Shown: positions 1-9,857 of the stretch, piece after piece | Position numbering within the stretch: the stretch's first letter is position 1 | How the letters are laid out: every line of letters begins with the position of its first letter | From: Acrasis kona | Taxonomy: Eukaryota > Heterolobosea > Eutetramitea > Acrasida > Acrasidae | DNA: 30,298 nucleotides | Assembly (NCBI GenBank): GCA_026419775.2 | Contig: JAOPGA020001780.1 | Location: 1-30,298 of the forward strand | Direction of reading: 5' to 3' | Made by a program: the position numbers and the translations under genes | The notes under the pieces: generated by a model | Database searches by the model: none | The model's input: the letters and a program-made list of their open reading frames with translations, nothing else | What the model was told of the DNA's origin: nothing

Positions 1-3000
1 ATGTTTTCATTCAACAGTCCCAGTTATATCGTTGTGGATGTTGTCAAAAACCTCGTTTATGTATCAGACACTGGTAATCATGTAATAAGAGTGATCAACG
101 TTACATCAAGAAACACAACTACATTTGCAGGAACAAATACGGTATCTGGATCTACAGGAGATGGCAATCTTGCAATTAACGCAAAACTAAATATGCCACA
201 AGGATTGGCCATTGATTATGTCAACAATCTTGTTTATATTGCCGAATCAAATTGTGTTCGAGTGGTAAATAGAAATACTGGCATCATTACTAGGTTTGCT
301 GGAGTGTGTGCTAATAGAGGGACAAATGGAGATGGTGGTTCGGCAACCAGTGCCAATTTGAATCTACCATATGATGTAGCGGTTGATAGTATCAACAATT
401 TAGTTTATATAGCAGAATATGGTGGCAATGTGGTTAGGGTTGTCAACAGAGCAACAAACGTCATCCAAACGTTCGCTGGTAATAATAATGGAGGTTATAA
501 TAGAGATGGTGTACCCGCACTATCTACCTCATTAAACAAACCAACTTCAATCCGTCTAAGTCCAGACAAAACCTTTTTATTCGTTGCTGATTCATCAAAC
601 AGAAGAGTCAGAGCAATCAATCGATTCACCGGAAACATTTCAACCATTGCTGGAAATGGTAATGGACCTCCATATACTTATGACGAAAATCTACAAGCCA
701 AATTGTATTCCGTCAACACCGCTACTGCATTGGATGTCGACCCTGTTAATAATTTATTATATGTCACTGCTGCAAATGAGGATTGTAGAGTGTTGGTTGT
801 GAACTTGACTTCTAATACTATAAGAACGTTCTCTGGTAGCAACGCAGAGAGCAATGTGTGTAACTATCAAGGAGAAGGTAATTTAGCATATCTACAAGGT
901 GTAGGAAATGCAATGGGAGTGGCAGTCGATTTCGTTAATAATGTAGTCTATCAAACATCCACCAATCAAAATAGAGTGTTTGTTACTCCACTGTATAACC
1001 CAGTGGTGAATAAATTTATTACGCTTGTAGCAGGTACTGGTGCTACAGGATCAACTGGTGACGAAGGTCCAGCAGTAGCAGCTCAGGTGTATTCACCTAT
1101 CGGCCTTACATTAGATTACTCTACGAAAAGATTGTATTTTGCTGACTCCGATAACTCTGCAATTCGTTACGTAAATATAACGAATGGAGTGCTTAAAAGA
1201 TATGCAGGTCAGTACGGTTCTGCTGGTTATAATACCGATGGTTTTGGTACTGATGTCAAGTTCAATTATCCAAGGGGAACGGCGATTGACGTGAAACAAA
1301 ACTTAATGTATGTTTCAGATGCTGGTAATCAAAAAATTAGAGTGATAGATTTAAAGACACAAACCACATCTACATTGGTCAATACTGGATATAACTCTGG
1401 ATACTCTGGAGATGGTGGTCCTGCAGCATTAGCTAAGGTTAATAATCCTTACAAAATTCTAGTTGATTATACATATAATTTGTTATTGTTTAGTGAGGTT
1501 GATAATAGAGTTATCAGAGCCGTAAACAGAAACACTGGAATCATATGGACGTTTGCTGGAAATAGCACGAGAGGTAATGGCGGTGATGGTGGCTTTGCAG
1601 TTAATGCAACATTTGGTTCCATCAGAGGCATAGCTCTCGATCCAATCAATAATCTATTGTACGTAGCAGACGGAGAGAATCACAGGATAAGAGTGATCAA
1701 CAAAACAAGTGGCGTGATATCTCATTTTGCAGGTAGTACCAATGGTGCTTCAGGTTACATTGGTGATGGGTCGTTGTTTTCAAATGCAAGATTTAATGAA
1801 CCAGATGGTCTTAGATTTGATTACGTTAACAATTTGTTATATGTCGCAGATGCTTCTAATCATTGCATTCGCGTGATTGATATGTCGACTGGTATGATTA
1901 ACAACTTTGCTGGATTTTGTACTAGAGGTGGTTCGTATTCCACCGGTTATAAACCAGCACAGTACGTAAAATTCAATTATCCAAGAGATGTTGAATTGGA
2001 TTTGAATGGTGGCATGATGTACATATCGGATGGTGGAAACAGACGTATAAGAGCGTTATCGATTGCAACTCCTCCTCTTTGTTCTGGTAAAACATGGAAT
2101 GATCCAACTGTTTGTAATGGAAATGGTTATTGTGTGAAGGGTTCTTGTATTTGTTTGAGTGGTAACTGTAGCATTTGTGATACTGGTTATTACTTGTTTA
2201 ATAATTCATATTGTATACAAAATCCAACAACAACTCCTACGCCTACACCAACACCTACGCCTACTCTTACTCCAACACCTACTCCTACTCCAACTCCTAC
2301 GCAAACACCTACTCCTACTCCAACTCCTACGCAAACTCCTACTCCAACTCCAACACTTACTCCAACACCTACTCCTACACCTACTCCAACACCCTCGCCA
2401 ACTCCTACACCTACTCCTACATCTACTCCAACATCTACTCCAACACTTACTCCAACACCTACTCCAACACCCTCGCCAACTCCTACACCTACTCCTACTC
2501 CAACACCTACTCCTACGCAAACTCCAACATCTACTCCTACATCTACTCCAACATCTACTCCAACACCTACACCTACTCCAACACCGACTCCTACTCCTAC
2601 TTCTTCACCAACATTTACTCCTACACCAACACCCACAATCACATCCTCCCCAACACCAACGCAATCTCCCACAATGTCACCAATACAAAATTACACAATA
2701 GCATTTGTGTACAATAACATCACCTACGTATACCTATACGATCCAATTAGCAAAACATCAACAATTGCTTCGCTACAGATTACAAATGGAATCATCACGA
2801 GTCAAACTATCGTAGCAAGTAACATTCCTGGCATCATTTCCAATCTAATTCCAGGATCTGTTATCAATGGTAGTTTAGTTCTTGTATCCGTTACATCCGT
2901 TAACAACAGCACAGTCATTAGTAAAATAGGTTCATCGGTTGGATCTATGGTCACAATTTCAACATTTTCTTCTGATACTTTGATCAAATCGATTTCTTAT

Positions 3001-5244
3001 TCTTATTACGATCAAACATCTAATTCAGATGTGATTACCATTTCAGCGTCATCATCGACCGATCGTTCATCAAGAGTGATACAGATCGTATCGCCTAGCA
3101 ACTCGACTAATCAAGTGGTACAAACAACATTGATGACTGCATCAAATAATACAGTGATGATTCCATTCGTCGTGTATAATAACGTAACAAAGCAATATGT
3201 CACTTACTCCATCGTGTTTGATCAGGGATCAACGAGTGCCATCGTCACTAGTTTATCGTCAGGATCACAAAATAATACAATCGTAGCTAATATACCTTTC
3301 AGCACGCCATTATCTACTAGTAGTAATGTTGCATTGGTAGTATCTGGCAATTCTTACTTGATTTCAATCAACAACGATACGAGGATACGAATTCCTTACA
3401 CCACCACAGGGTCATTGAGTGCTTCGTTAATTGATATTATTGGTAATTCATTCCAACCTTCTTTAGCTCCCGCTAATGTACCACTCTCTGGTATGGTGAT
3501 TCAATTTTCGTTCCGTAATATTACCTATGCAACGTTTTATGATACTTTATCAAACTCTAGTTGTATTTTATCGATTCAAATGATCAATGGAGTGCTGACT
3601 CGATCAATTATTCGATCGAATGTACCTGGCAACATTACATCATTGTTACAGGGCTCTCCTTCCAACGATTCATTGAATTTGATTGTTGTTTCGAATCAGA
3701 ACAATATGTTGGTGGTGGATCGATTCAACTCGAAGAATTATTCTCAATCTACTAGAGTAGTGACTCTATCGACAAGTACACTTGCATCCGTAGTGACTTA
3801 TTATGATCAAGTCACTAAATCAGACGTCATCGTCCTGACTTATTCATCGTCAGTTAATAACTCTATGGTAGTGTCTTTTGCTCGAATTGGAATCACGTCG
3901 TCTGTTGTTACTCAAGCGACGATATCCGTGCCATCGAGCGTCTATTCAACGCCTTTTATTGTGTTCAATAACGTAACAAATCAATTCAATACTTACTCTG
4001 TGATGTATACTTTACGTTCCTTGACTGCATCCATCATTTTGTTGGATCCAACAAGTATGAATTACGCTGTGGTGAGTACCATAAGATTGACTTCTTTGTT
4101 ACAACCACCAATCGTTATTTCTAATAATGGTTCATTCTATGTGATTGATTTTGGTGCGAATGGTTTCATTTCGGTTCCTATCTCTACACAAAATGCAACC
4201 AATTTGATCTTTTCAATTCCTCAGACAATAACTACAGTTGCACCGTCAGTGTCACAGTCGACCGTGGTGCCAACAACAACTAGAATGGATACCACGACAC
4301 CTGCTGTAACAATGATCGACGATTTCCCATCGTCTACGGATGATCATGTCGAAAACGCTATGAATTTACCTATCGATAGTATTGATAAAGTCATGATGTT
4401 TTTCAACGGTTCGAGTCCAGATGAATCGCCGACCGTTGTGGTTTCAAAGAATGGAGATAATCAAACCATCATGCAGATATCATCCTTGTTTACTGCTGGA
4501 GCGACGAGCAGAAGAATGTTGATCTCTTCGTCGAGAAGGGCAAACATTACTTCGCTCATGTGTAACTTTTTGATAAAGACCTGTGCTTATGGTATTAATC
4601 CTGCAGAACTCTGGTTAACTTCTGGAGATGTTTTCGTCAGATTGACCTTTGTGTATGACGTAGTGTCTTATTTGGACATTAGAGTGAACCAGGGGCCTCT
4701 GACCTATGCTGCGAAAAATCAATTCTCCTTCTCGTTATCAACCTCTTATACCGTTATTATTAACATTATGAGCCAACGTGGCTTACCGGTCATCACAACA
4801 AGAGTTTTGTTAGGCGATACGGTTGTGAGAAATCTTGTCATTCCGCTTCCAAAAACTTTTGTATTAGAGACATTTTACAATCAAAAATATTCTCTTGCAG
4901 TGTCTCAAAGTAACCTTGATCCTAACAACACAAACACCATTAGCAGAAGTCTAAAAGACAGCTCTACAAATCTAACGACGGTGGTGGAAATTTATAGCAT
5001 AGGTATTTTTACAAACAGTAATAGCACCATAATGAGCGCAGGAGGTAGCAGTGTGGAAGTTTCCAACAGCAATGTTGTTTATATCATCATTGCAATTGCA
5101 TTGATGTTCTTTGTGGCTCTTTTAGTACTACCTCTTATTTTCATCGTTTCAATGTACTTGTTGATAAGAATGAACAGGAACAACAAAGTGAATGCACAAC
5201 CACAGATTGTATTCGAGCCTACAATAAGGATGAGTAATAAATAA
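1..5244 (+). CDS. NHL-repeat surface protein with Thr-Pro linker and C-terminal membrane span, possibly 5'-partial
   Basis: A single open frame of 1747 codons starts at the first base of the window, so the true start and any signal peptide may lie upstream. Residues 1-690 carry about twelve NHL-type repeats; each has a strand such as [16 protein letters not shown] followed by a GDGG-like turn, which predicts beta-propellers. Residues about 694-738 form a Cys-rich EGF-like segment ([15 protein letters not shown]). Residues about 742-892 are an almost pure Thr-Pro tract. Two related beta-rich modules follow (about 897-1150 and 1165-1400), rich in NxS/T sites, then a unique region and one hydrophobic span at about 1692-1722 with a basic tail (RMNRNNK). 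This is a type I membrane protein layout, with a mucin-like stalk holding a propeller outside the cell. NHL propellers usually bind proteins or glycans; the ligand here is unknown. No intron is evident. It ends 41 bp from the convergent SPRY gene. Confidence 0.85.
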   Translation: MFSFNSPSYIVVDVVKNLVYVSDTGNHVIRVINVTSRNTTTFAGTNTVSGSTGDGNLAINAKLNMPQGLAIDYVNNLVYIAESNCVRVVNRNTGIITRFAGVCANRGTNGDGGSATSANLNLPYDVAVDSINNLVYIAEYGGNVVRVVNRATNVIQTFAGNNNGGYNRDGVPALSTSLNKPTSIRLSPDKTFLFVADSSNRRVRAINRFTGNISTIAGNGNGPPYTYDENLQAKLYSVNTATALDVDPVNNLLYVTAANEDCRVLVVNLTSNTIRTFSGSNAESNVCNYQGEGNLAYLQGVGNAMGVAVDFVNNVVYQTSTNQNRVFVTPLYNPVVNKFITLVAGTGATGSTGDEGPAVAAQVYSPIGLTLDYSTKRLYFADSDNSAIRYVNITNGVLKRYAGQYGSAGYNTDGFGTDVKFNYPRGTAIDVKQNLMYVSDAGNQKIRVIDLKTQTTSTLVNTGYNSGYSGDGGPAALAKVNNPYKILVDYTYNLLLFSEVDNRVIRAVNRNTGIIWTFAGNSTRGNGGDGGFAVNATFGSIRGIALDPINNLLYVADGENHRIRVINKTSGVISHFAGSTNGASGYIGDGSLFSNARFNEPDGLRFDYVNNLLYVADASNHCIRVIDMSTGMINNFAGFCTRGGSYSTGYKPAQYVKFNYPRDVELDLNGGMMYISDGGNRRIRALSIATPPLCSGKTWNDPTVCNGNGYCVKGSCICLSGNCSICDTGYYLFNNSYCIQNPTTTPTPTPTPTPTLTPTPTPTPTPTQTPTPTPTPTQTPTPTPTLTPTPTPTPTPTPSPTPTPTPTSTPTSTPTLTPTPTPTPSPTPTPTPTPTPTPTQTPTSTPTSTPTSTPTPTPTPTPTPTPTSSPTFTPTPTPTITSSPTPTQSPTMSPIQNYTIAFVYNNITYVYLYDPISKTSTIASLQITNGIITSQTIVASNIPGIISNLIPGSVINGSLVLVSVTSVNNSTVISKIGSSVGSMVTISTFSSDTLIKSISYSYYDQTSNSDVITISASSSTDRSSRVIQIVSPSNSTNQVVQTTLMTASNNTVMIPFVVYNNVTKQYVTYSIVFDQGSTSAIVTSLSSGSQNNTIVANIPFSTPLSTSSNVALVVSGNSYLISINNDTRIRIPYTTTGSLSASLIDIIGNSFQPSLAPANVPLSGMVIQFSFRNITYATFYDTLSNSSCILSIQMINGVLTRSIIRSNVPGNITSLLQGSPSNDSLNLIVVSNQNNMLVVDRFNSKNYSQSTRVVTLSTSTLASVVTYYDQVTKSDVIVLTYSSSVNNSMVVSFARIGITSSVVTQATISVPSSVYSTPFIVFNNVTNQFNTYSVMYTLRSLTASIILLDPTSMNYAVVSTIRLTSLLQPPIVISNNGSFYVIDFGANGFISVPISTQNATNLIFSIPQTITTVAPSVSQSTVVPTTTRMDTTTPAVTMIDDFPSSTDDHVENAMNLPIDSIDKVMMFFNGSSPDESPTVVVSKNGDNQTIMQISSLFTAGATSRRMLISSSRRANITSLMCNFLIKTCAYGINPAELWLTSGDVFVRLTFVYDVVSYLDIRVNQGPLTYAAKNQFSFSLSTSYTVIINIMSQRGLPVITTRVLLGDTVVRNLVIPLPKTFVLETFYNQKYSLAVSQSNLDPNNTNTISRSLKDSSTNLTTVVEIYSIGIFTNSNSTIMSAGGSSVEVSNSNVVYIIIAIALMFFVALLVLPLIFIVSMYLLIRMNRNNKVNAQPQIVFEPTIRMSNK
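2224..2676 (+). repeat. ACNCCN hexanucleotide microsatellite encoding a Thr-Pro stalk
   Basis: About 450 bp of imperfect six-base units made of Thr codons (ACT, ACA, ACC, ACG) and Pro codons (mostly CCT and CCA), broken by occasional Gln, Ser or Leu codons. Longer sub-blocks recur, for instance the stretch around CCCTCGCCA at about 2392 and again at about 2471, which points to expansion by unequal exchange or slippage of higher-order blocks. Long spurious open frames (Val-Gly on the minus strand, Leu-Gln/His and Tyr-Ser on the plus strand) cover it only because the units lack stops. Confidence 0.95.
2689..4130 (+). repeat. Tandem pair of about 265-residue beta-rich modules within the NHL protein
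   Basis: The segment after the Thr-Pro stalk contains two diverged copies of one module. Matching landmarks in order are [13 protein letters not shown] versus [24 protein letters not shown] versus [20 protein letters not shown] versus [22 protein letters not shown] versus [13 protein letters not shown], and [18 protein letters not shown] versus [18 protein letters not shown]. The copies start near 2689 and 3493, about 800 bp apart. I do not recognise the fold; the pattern suggests a second propeller or a beta-sandwich pair. Confidence 0.8.
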
Positions 5245-5285
5245 TAAAACATTGATTTTATAAAATGTAAATCTTTACATTCATT

Positions 5286-6110
5286 TTATTTACCAGTACC
5301 GTAACATATACTACAGTCGCTAAAAGTTCTCGTTTGAGTTCTACTAACCAGTTCATCCCTAAATTTGATAATGTTCTTCTTTGATAACATCCCCTCGAGA
5401 AGGAAAGGTTCGTCCCCGAAATTTACAGATATTGTCACGTCCCGATCCGTAGTGATGGTGGGAACTAGATCCAAGTCATTTAATTCGTGCTTTGTTCTAA
5501 ACATTACGCCATTCAAGGTGAACGTCACGATGCCATTTTTCATGTTCCAATACAATCCTACTACATCGTTCGTGCCGAATTTTTTAAGCATGTCGCTACC
5601 TTCCAAATGGTCATCCTCCCATTCCTCATCTTGGTCAGCGTCATCTGCTTCTTCGCCCTCCACTATCATGGGCTCCTCTTCTTCTATTTCTGTGTGTTTG
5701 TAAAGAAGGTCCGAAATGTCTTCTTTGTCGCACGGTTCGTAAATTTCTGTAGAGGTCGATGACCCCATGTATATTAAACCATCGTCTGCATGATAGCCGA
5801 TGGATCCTTTTTTCCATCCCACCATACCACGACTATAGTTTGGTGGGGCCAGACCTATTCCAACTGCCCCATCTGAAGATTTCCGTGTTATGTTCAAGAC
5901 CTTTAATTCGTAGTATAAAGTGCCGTTGTTGGGTTGTGGTGTAAATTGTAACACGGAATTATCTTGCTTTGAAATGTTATCGACAGTTCTGAATCTCAGA
6001 GGTCCTCCTGCTATTTGATGACAACTAATGTGACTAGTGACTAATTTATCAAATTCGATAGCGTCTTTGGGTGGTGTTGATGGACCAGCCGTCTTCAAAT
6101 TCCGAAGCAT
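5286..6110 (-). CDS. SPRY-domain protein with acidic insert
   Basis: A 274-aa single-exon protein. Residues about 55-245 match the SPRY (B30.2-type) fold: the opening strand around TLYYELKVLNI, the GVGIGLA-like strand (GAVGIGLAPP), the GW....IGYHADDGLIY block and the closing block with DVVGLYWNM, ITFTLNG-like (VTFTLNGVMF) and ISVNFG. A strongly acidic insert (about residues 140-172, Glu/Asp-rich) interrupts the domain between the YH-DDG strand and the GLYW strand. SPRY domains recognise short peptides and often recruit substrates to larger complexes; the closest general resemblance is to RanBPM/Ash2-type SPRY domains. The C-terminus has a small Cys pair (CSICYG). No other domain is visible, so the partner cannot be predicted. 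Confidence 0.8.
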   Translation of the reverse strand: MLRNLKTAGPSTPPKDAIEFDKLVTSHISCHQIAGGPLRFRTVDNISKQDNSVLQFTPQPNNGTLYYELKVLNITRKSSDGAVGIGLAPPNYSRGMVGWKKGSIGYHADDGLIYMGSSTSTEIYEPCDKEDISDLLYKHTEIEEEEPMIVEGEEADDADQDEEWEDDHLEGSDMLKKFGTNDVVGLYWNMKNGIVTFTLNGVMFRTKHELNDLDLVPTITTDRDVTISVNFGDEPFLLEGMLSKKNIIKFRDELVSRTQTRTFSDCSICYGTGK

Positions 6111-6252
6111 GATTAAAAACCTTTGTAAAACAAATTTAGAACAAGAATCAAGTTATGTGAATGACATTGAAAGCTTGGGAAGTACCGAAAAACATTATTG
6201 TATCAGAGATTATCAAAAGTTTATCAATGTTTTTAAGAAGCAACCATAAATA

Positions 6253-6786
6253 CTAAAAAATAAGCTCTAACCCAAGAAACTCCACCGTCGGACGATTTGG
6301 AAATATTACACGGATTCCTGTGTCTTTAAATCCATGTTTTGATATTAATAATCGAGCATTTGCGGTCGATGCAGTAACAATCATAGATTTGCATCCCATC
6401 TCTTTGGCTTTTTGGATTCGAAGACTATTCAATTCCGATGCAATGCCCCTACCTCTCATCTTTTCATGTACCGCTAGTTTACTAATGTTTGCAACGGGTT
6501 CAGGAAGTACTTTATTTTCTTTTTCCCACAAGTAGCCATCAGGATTATCATGTAGTGTCTCATGAACTGTTAGTCGTGAAACAGCGACAATAGATTGGTC
6601 ATCATCGCGTATAATCCAATGTCTAGCAATTGCATCCATGTCGTCTAGCCATACACCGTCTCCAAACAATTCTTCAGCCACACCACCTTCTTTTCTCCAT
6701 ATTTCTATTCTAAATTGTCCAATCTCTTTGAGAGTTGACTTGTCAGAGGAACTCACTTCCACTATGTCATGTTTCTTTGGATTCAT
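6253..6786 (-). CDS. GNAT-family N-acetyltransferase
   Basis: A 177-aa protein of the usual single-domain GNAT size. The acetyl-CoA binding motif A is clear: the strand VANISKLAV followed by HEKMRGRGIASEL, which holds the R/Q-x-x-G-x-G/A pyrophosphate loop (RGRGIA, residues 111-116). Further on, SMIVTASTANARLLISKHGFKDTG is typical motif B, with the usual helix and the final GF turn. The N-terminal half carries the expected strands (IVAVSRLTV). GNAT enzymes transfer acetyl groups from acetyl-CoA to amines of proteins, sugars or small molecules; nothing here sets the substrate. The start is the first Met in frame and gives a complete domain. Confidence 0.88.
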   Translation of the reverse strand: MNPKKHDIVEVSSSDKSTLKEIGQFRIEIWRKEGGVAEELFGDGVWLDDMDAIARHWIIRDDDQSIVAVSRLTVHETLHDNPDGYLWEKENKVLPEPVANISKLAVHEKMRGRGIASELNSLRIQKAKEMGCKSMIVTASTANARLLISKHGFKDTGIRVIFPNRPTVEFLGLELIF

Positions 6787-6945
6787 TTGTGTGATACTTT
6801 ACGTTTTACAAAGACTTTTTATTACGCGATGGTTTTAAGACAGTGCACTTGGATGTTCAAACCATATTGGTGGCATGATTGAGACGATACCACTTAACAT
6901 CTTGTGTTTATTAAAGTAAGTTTGACATTTCTACGAACAATTTAT

Positions 6946-7296
6946 TCAAATCGTCAGCTTCTTCTTTCTATCTAGCGATGCTATTATTGCGTCAATATCC
7001 TCCTCATCCCTCTTTGACCTATTGGGCTTTTTCTTCCTAGAAATGTTTGGGTCCTTATGAGGGGCAAACTTAGGTTTGTCAGATGGGATATGCATTTGTT
7101 CTGATGGTTTTCTGAATACAACTCGAATTATAATGGCAACCACAAGAACCACCAACAATGTAAACACCACAGAACCATCAAAGCCAAGCACACTTTGGAA
7201 CGGCAGGTATGATATTATATCGGAGGAATCTGGCATGAAAGGACTAAGCAGCTGGATGCAATGTATCACCCTCGGTAACAGATTCATGTTAGTCAA
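6946..7296 (-). CDS. Small single-span membrane protein with basic tail
   Basis: A 116-aa protein I do not recognise. Residues about 41-62 form one strong hydrophobic segment (VVFTLLVVLVVAIIIRVVF). The rest of the chain is hydrophilic and Lys/Arg-rich (SRKKKPNRSKRDEED), ending in DAIIASLDRKKK. By the positive-inside rule the basic C-terminal half should face the cytosol. It lies divergently to the lactone oxidoreductase gene with 177 bp between starts. An upstream or internal Met (residue 1 or 4) could both serve. The open frame is longer than expected by chance for this base composition and has a sensible membrane-protein pattern, but function is unknown. Confidence 0.6.
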   Translation of the reverse strand: MTNMNLLPRVIHCIQLLSPFMPDSSDIISYLPFQSVLGFDGSVVFTLLVVLVVAIIIRVVFRKPSEQMHIPSDKPKFAPHKDPNISRKKKPNRSKRDEEDIDAIIASLDRKKKLTI

Positions 7297-7473
7297 CCTC
7301 GTACTTTTACTCTCTTTTTGTAAGACCAGCTGCTTCTATAAATGTCTATGCTCCGCTCAACTTGACTTCAGGAAACGGGAACACATCACTCCGGCTCCGA
7401 CACCAAACTCCATGGCAAGTCCGTTGCCTTTAAATTTTGAGGTCGTAAGGCGATCAAATCAACAACAAATAGA
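7297..7473. promoter_or_regulatory. Short shared 5' region between divergent genes
   Basis: The 177 bp between the divergent starts of the small membrane protein and the aldonolactone oxidoreductase must hold both promoters and 5' leaders. I see no recognised motif; this is inferred from gene arrangement only. Confidence 0.35.
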
Positions 7474-8856
7474 ATGACTGAATCATCTGCTAATGGAAGA
7501 TACAATTGGTCAAAGACAAATTACCTTGCTAACCAAGAGCAAGTCACCAAACCAAAAGATGAAAGTGAAATTTCTCATATCATAAAGAACTCAAATGGAC
7601 TCATCAGACCCATAGGGAGCGGTCTAAGCTACGAACGTATTGCAAGTGTTGTAGAGAACCCACAACAAGGCGTGTTGGTCGATTTATCATATATGAACAA
7701 ACTCGTGTCCTTTGACGAGAACACCATTACGGTGGAGGCTGGTATGACCGTCAATCAATTGTTTTCCACTCTACAATCCATGGAGCCCAAAAGAGAACTT
7801 CCAGTCAGTCCTGGAGTTATCGGACTGCAAACAGTGTCCGGAGCAATTTCCACCGGAACACACGGGCAAGGAATGTTCCAATCTACACTCGGTGATTCAG
7901 TTCGCTCTCTACGAATTGTGTTGCCTAATGGCGAGATTAAATCGGTCGACAGTGAGGACTCATTATTCGGTGCCTTCATCACTAGTATGGGAGTATTGGG
8001 TGTTATTAGCCAAATCACGTTTAACACACAACCCATGCGCATCCTTACCGCTCGCAAGTATGCCACCACATTTGAGACTTTCAGATCTGATTTCGTAAAA
8101 ATAAATTATACTTCAGAGTTTACCAAGGGATGGTGGTTCCCAGATAGTGATTTGGTGCACGTGTGGGAGGTTGACGAGGCCTCTTCACAAGAAAAAGTTT
8201 GTTATTTGAATGGAGATGGCTCTGCTATTTGTTGTAGTGAGGTTGATGTGTCATTGAATGAATCAGTGGCCAAAATGTCAGCTGAAATGGCACATGATAC
8301 TAGATCCAGTCATGGTAAACAATTCGAAACCATAGATCGTTTCAAAAATGCTCAGAATATAACTGGAAACATCACCCAAGTGTATTGCAAGGGTATTCCT
8401 GTTCCTCAAATCAACTGCGAAATTAGTATACCCATAGAGGCCTTACCAGATGCCCTTGATGCACTCAAGAAATGGTACCAGACTACATCAAAGAGACTAC
8501 ATTATCCATTCATCTTTAGATGCACTGGACCAAGCAAAGCATGGCTGAGTGGCTCTTTTGGCAGAGGTACGTGTTGGATAGGCTTTTTGGTTTACCTCGC
8601 CGCTGATGGAACAGCTGCACAAGGTGGCTTCGACAGCATGAGGGAGATTCAACAAGTATTGGCCCAATTCAATGCGGTGCCACATTTAGGTAAACATTAC
8701 GCTATGGATTTATATGACTTTGACGATGTGCTGCCGAGGTGGTCAGAGTTCTGTGACTTGAGGGACGAAGTTGATCCTGATGGAAAATTCTTGAACGAAT
8801 GGATGAGCAAGTTATTCTCAAAAGATGAGGTGCTTAACAAACATGTAACAATATAA
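7474..8856 (+). CDS. Aldonolactone oxidoreductase (ALO/GULO/GALDH family)
   Basis: A 460-aa flavoprotein of the vanillyl-alcohol-oxidase superfamily, of usual family length and without introns. Residues about 20-160 are the FAD-binding half: IRPIGSGLS at 44-52, the VEAGMTV strand and the family signature SGAISTGTHG at 122-131. The C-terminal half has PHLGKHY (403-409) and ends with the family pattern DPDGKFLN...LF. These enzymes make ascorbate or its relatives from an aldono-1,4-lactone. In animal and fungal oxidases the position in GGGHS/GTGHS is a His that binds FAD covalently; here it is Leu51, as in plant L-galactono-1,4-lactone dehydrogenase, which holds FAD non-covalently. The C-terminal HWGK-like motif is HLGK. 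The Glu of the E-x-R active-site pair seems replaced (FIFR near 8512). No obvious targeting peptide. Whether the enzyme uses oxygen or cytochrome c cannot be read from sequence alone. Confidence 0.88.
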   Translation: MTESSANGRYNWSKTNYLANQEQVTKPKDESEISHIIKNSNGLIRPIGSGLSYERIASVVENPQQGVLVDLSYMNKLVSFDENTITVEAGMTVNQLFSTLQSMEPKRELPVSPGVIGLQTVSGAISTGTHGQGMFQSTLGDSVRSLRIVLPNGEIKSVDSEDSLFGAFITSMGVLGVISQITFNTQPMRILTARKYATTFETFRSDFVKINYTSEFTKGWWFPDSDLVHVWEVDEASSQEKVCYLNGDGSAICCSEVDVSLNESVAKMSAEMAHDTRSSHGKQFETIDRFKNAQNITGNITQVYCKGIPVPQINCEISIPIEALPDALDALKKWYQTTSKRLHYPFIFRCTGPSKAWLSGSFGRGTCWIGFLVYLAADGTAAQGGFDSMREIQQVLAQFNAVPHLGKHYAMDLYDFDDVLPRWSEFCDLRDEVDPDGKFLNEWMSKLFSKDEVLNKHVTI

Positions 8857-8978
8857 AATATTTGAATCAATAGTATTCTTGTAGTTTTTGATGCATTGTT
8901 GAAAGTGAATTGATAATCTGTTGTTTATTTATTATAATGTTATCCAATGCTGTTACATAAAAGAATTAAGATTATAAC

Positions 8979-9064
8979 GGGGTAGTGGTCTAGAAATTAC
9001 AAGACATTGGCATGATTTCCGCTTAGGGTGCGGAAGGTTCCGAGTTCAATTCTCGGCTACCCCC
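8979..9064 (+). tRNA. tRNA-Pro (anticodon AGG) with 14-nt D-loop insertion
   Basis: Acceptor stem GGGGTAG (8979-8985) pairs perfectly with CTACCCC (9057-9063), with discriminator C9064. The anticodon arm is TCCGC/GCGGA (9018-9022/9030-9034) around the loop TTAGGGT, giving anticodon AGG at 9025-9027 (A34, probably read as inosine). The variable loop has 5 nt, and the T-arm is CCGAG/CTCGG around TTCAATT. The arm between is too long: GTCT (8988-8991) and TGAT (9013-9016) are the usual tRNA-Pro D-stem halves, but the D-loop has 21 nt where about 7 are expected. The surplus is roughly AAATTACAAGACAT (about 8994-9007). The 3' half TGGC before TGAT is normal. No intron is found at the canonical site after base 37. 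Total length is 86 nt. Confidence 0.88.
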
Positions 9065-9066
9065 AC

Positions 9067-9072
9067 TTTTTT
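9067..9072 (+). terminator. RNA polymerase III terminator (T6)
   Basis: A run of six T begins two bases after the tRNA-Pro discriminator base, the usual Pol III stop signal. Confidence 0.85.
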
Positions 9073-9155
9073 CTTCCATGCATTAAAACGTAAATCAGTT
9101 GGTTGTGAAATAGATTCTGTAGTAGAATTAAAACCACACCAACCACTGATAATGC

Positions 9156-9656
9156 TCATGCATACTTTATTTTTATGAATGAAAAAGCGCTGTCTACAAA
9201 CTGAAACAAACCATCATGTATTGGACTCAATTGTGACATCTTCTGTGGTTCCATCTCGGGGTAAAGTCCCTCGTTGAAGTATGGATGAATTTGATCATAA
9301 CAATGGTTTGTAATTTCTTCAAAATTAATTCTGGACAGTGCAACATCAATCTCTTTAACGTCATAATGCTGTGAAATGGATGAAAAGTCCTTCTGCTGCC
9401 CTTGTGTGAAAAGTAGCGATAGTACTATTAAAAGTGTCCTAGTTGAATTGTGTATTGGTGATATCACTGCGTTTTCTTCAGGAGACTGAATCACTACAAG
9501 TAGGTTTTGAAAAGCATCCTTGTTTTGAGATATTAGTTGAAGGGAGCGCTGTCTTCTCTCCAATGCCATGGAAGCTACTCTTTGCATTGCATTCTGTATA
9601 TACAAATTTCTATTCTGCAGAATCTGCTCCTCAGTTGGTCTTTCGTCCGATGTCAT
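9156..9656 (-). CDS. Unrecognised helical protein
   Basis: I do not recognise this protein. The frame is open from 9728, but the first 24 codons (hydrophobic, Cys-containing) look unlike the rest, so I prefer the internal Met followed by TSDERPTEEQ at 9656, giving 166 aa. Residues about 8-55 from that start are predicted helical and rich in Gln, Arg and Leu, with a run such as RVASMALERRQRSLQLI. A hydrophobic patch (TRTLLIVLSLLF) sits in the middle and could be a buried helix rather than a membrane span. No metal-binding or catalytic motif is seen. It is convergent with the tRNA gene. If the upstream Met were used, the N-terminus would be a weak signal-like segment. Confidence 0.55.
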   Translation of the reverse strand: MTSDERPTEEQILQNRNLYIQNAMQRVASMALERRQRSLQLISQNKDAFQNLLVVIQSPEENAVISPIHNSTRTLLIVLSLLFTQGQQKDFSSISQHYDVKEIDVALSRINFEEITNHCYDQIHPYFNEGLYPEMEPQKMSQLSPIHDGLFQFVDSAFSFIKIKYA

Positions 9657-9857
9657 CTTGGGTATCAGTTGATTGTAATTTATACATAAAGTTGAAGTGT
9701 CACCCAAAACAAAAACACATGCAAGCAATTGGTGGCGCTATACTATAAACTCAATGCTAATTAGAAACAATCCTTTCTTTATTGTATTGTCATTCAACTC
9801 ATGTTTTAAACTTTCAACACAGCACTGTCCAACGTTGAATTGAAGATTGTAATAATA

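Noticed and set aside
2224-2676. Repeat array resembling a CRISPR
   Set aside because: Units are six bases, in frame, without spacers, inside a eukaryotic coding sequence.
2159-2717. Long open frames rich in Val-Gly (minus strand), Leu-Gln/His or Tyr-Ser (plus strand)
   Set aside because: They are shadows of the Thr-Pro microsatellite, whose hexanucleotide units carry no stop in several frames.
7076-7477. Plus-strand 133-codon ORF overlapping the small membrane protein
   Set aside because: It is antisense to the better-supported minus-strand gene and has no coherent domain.
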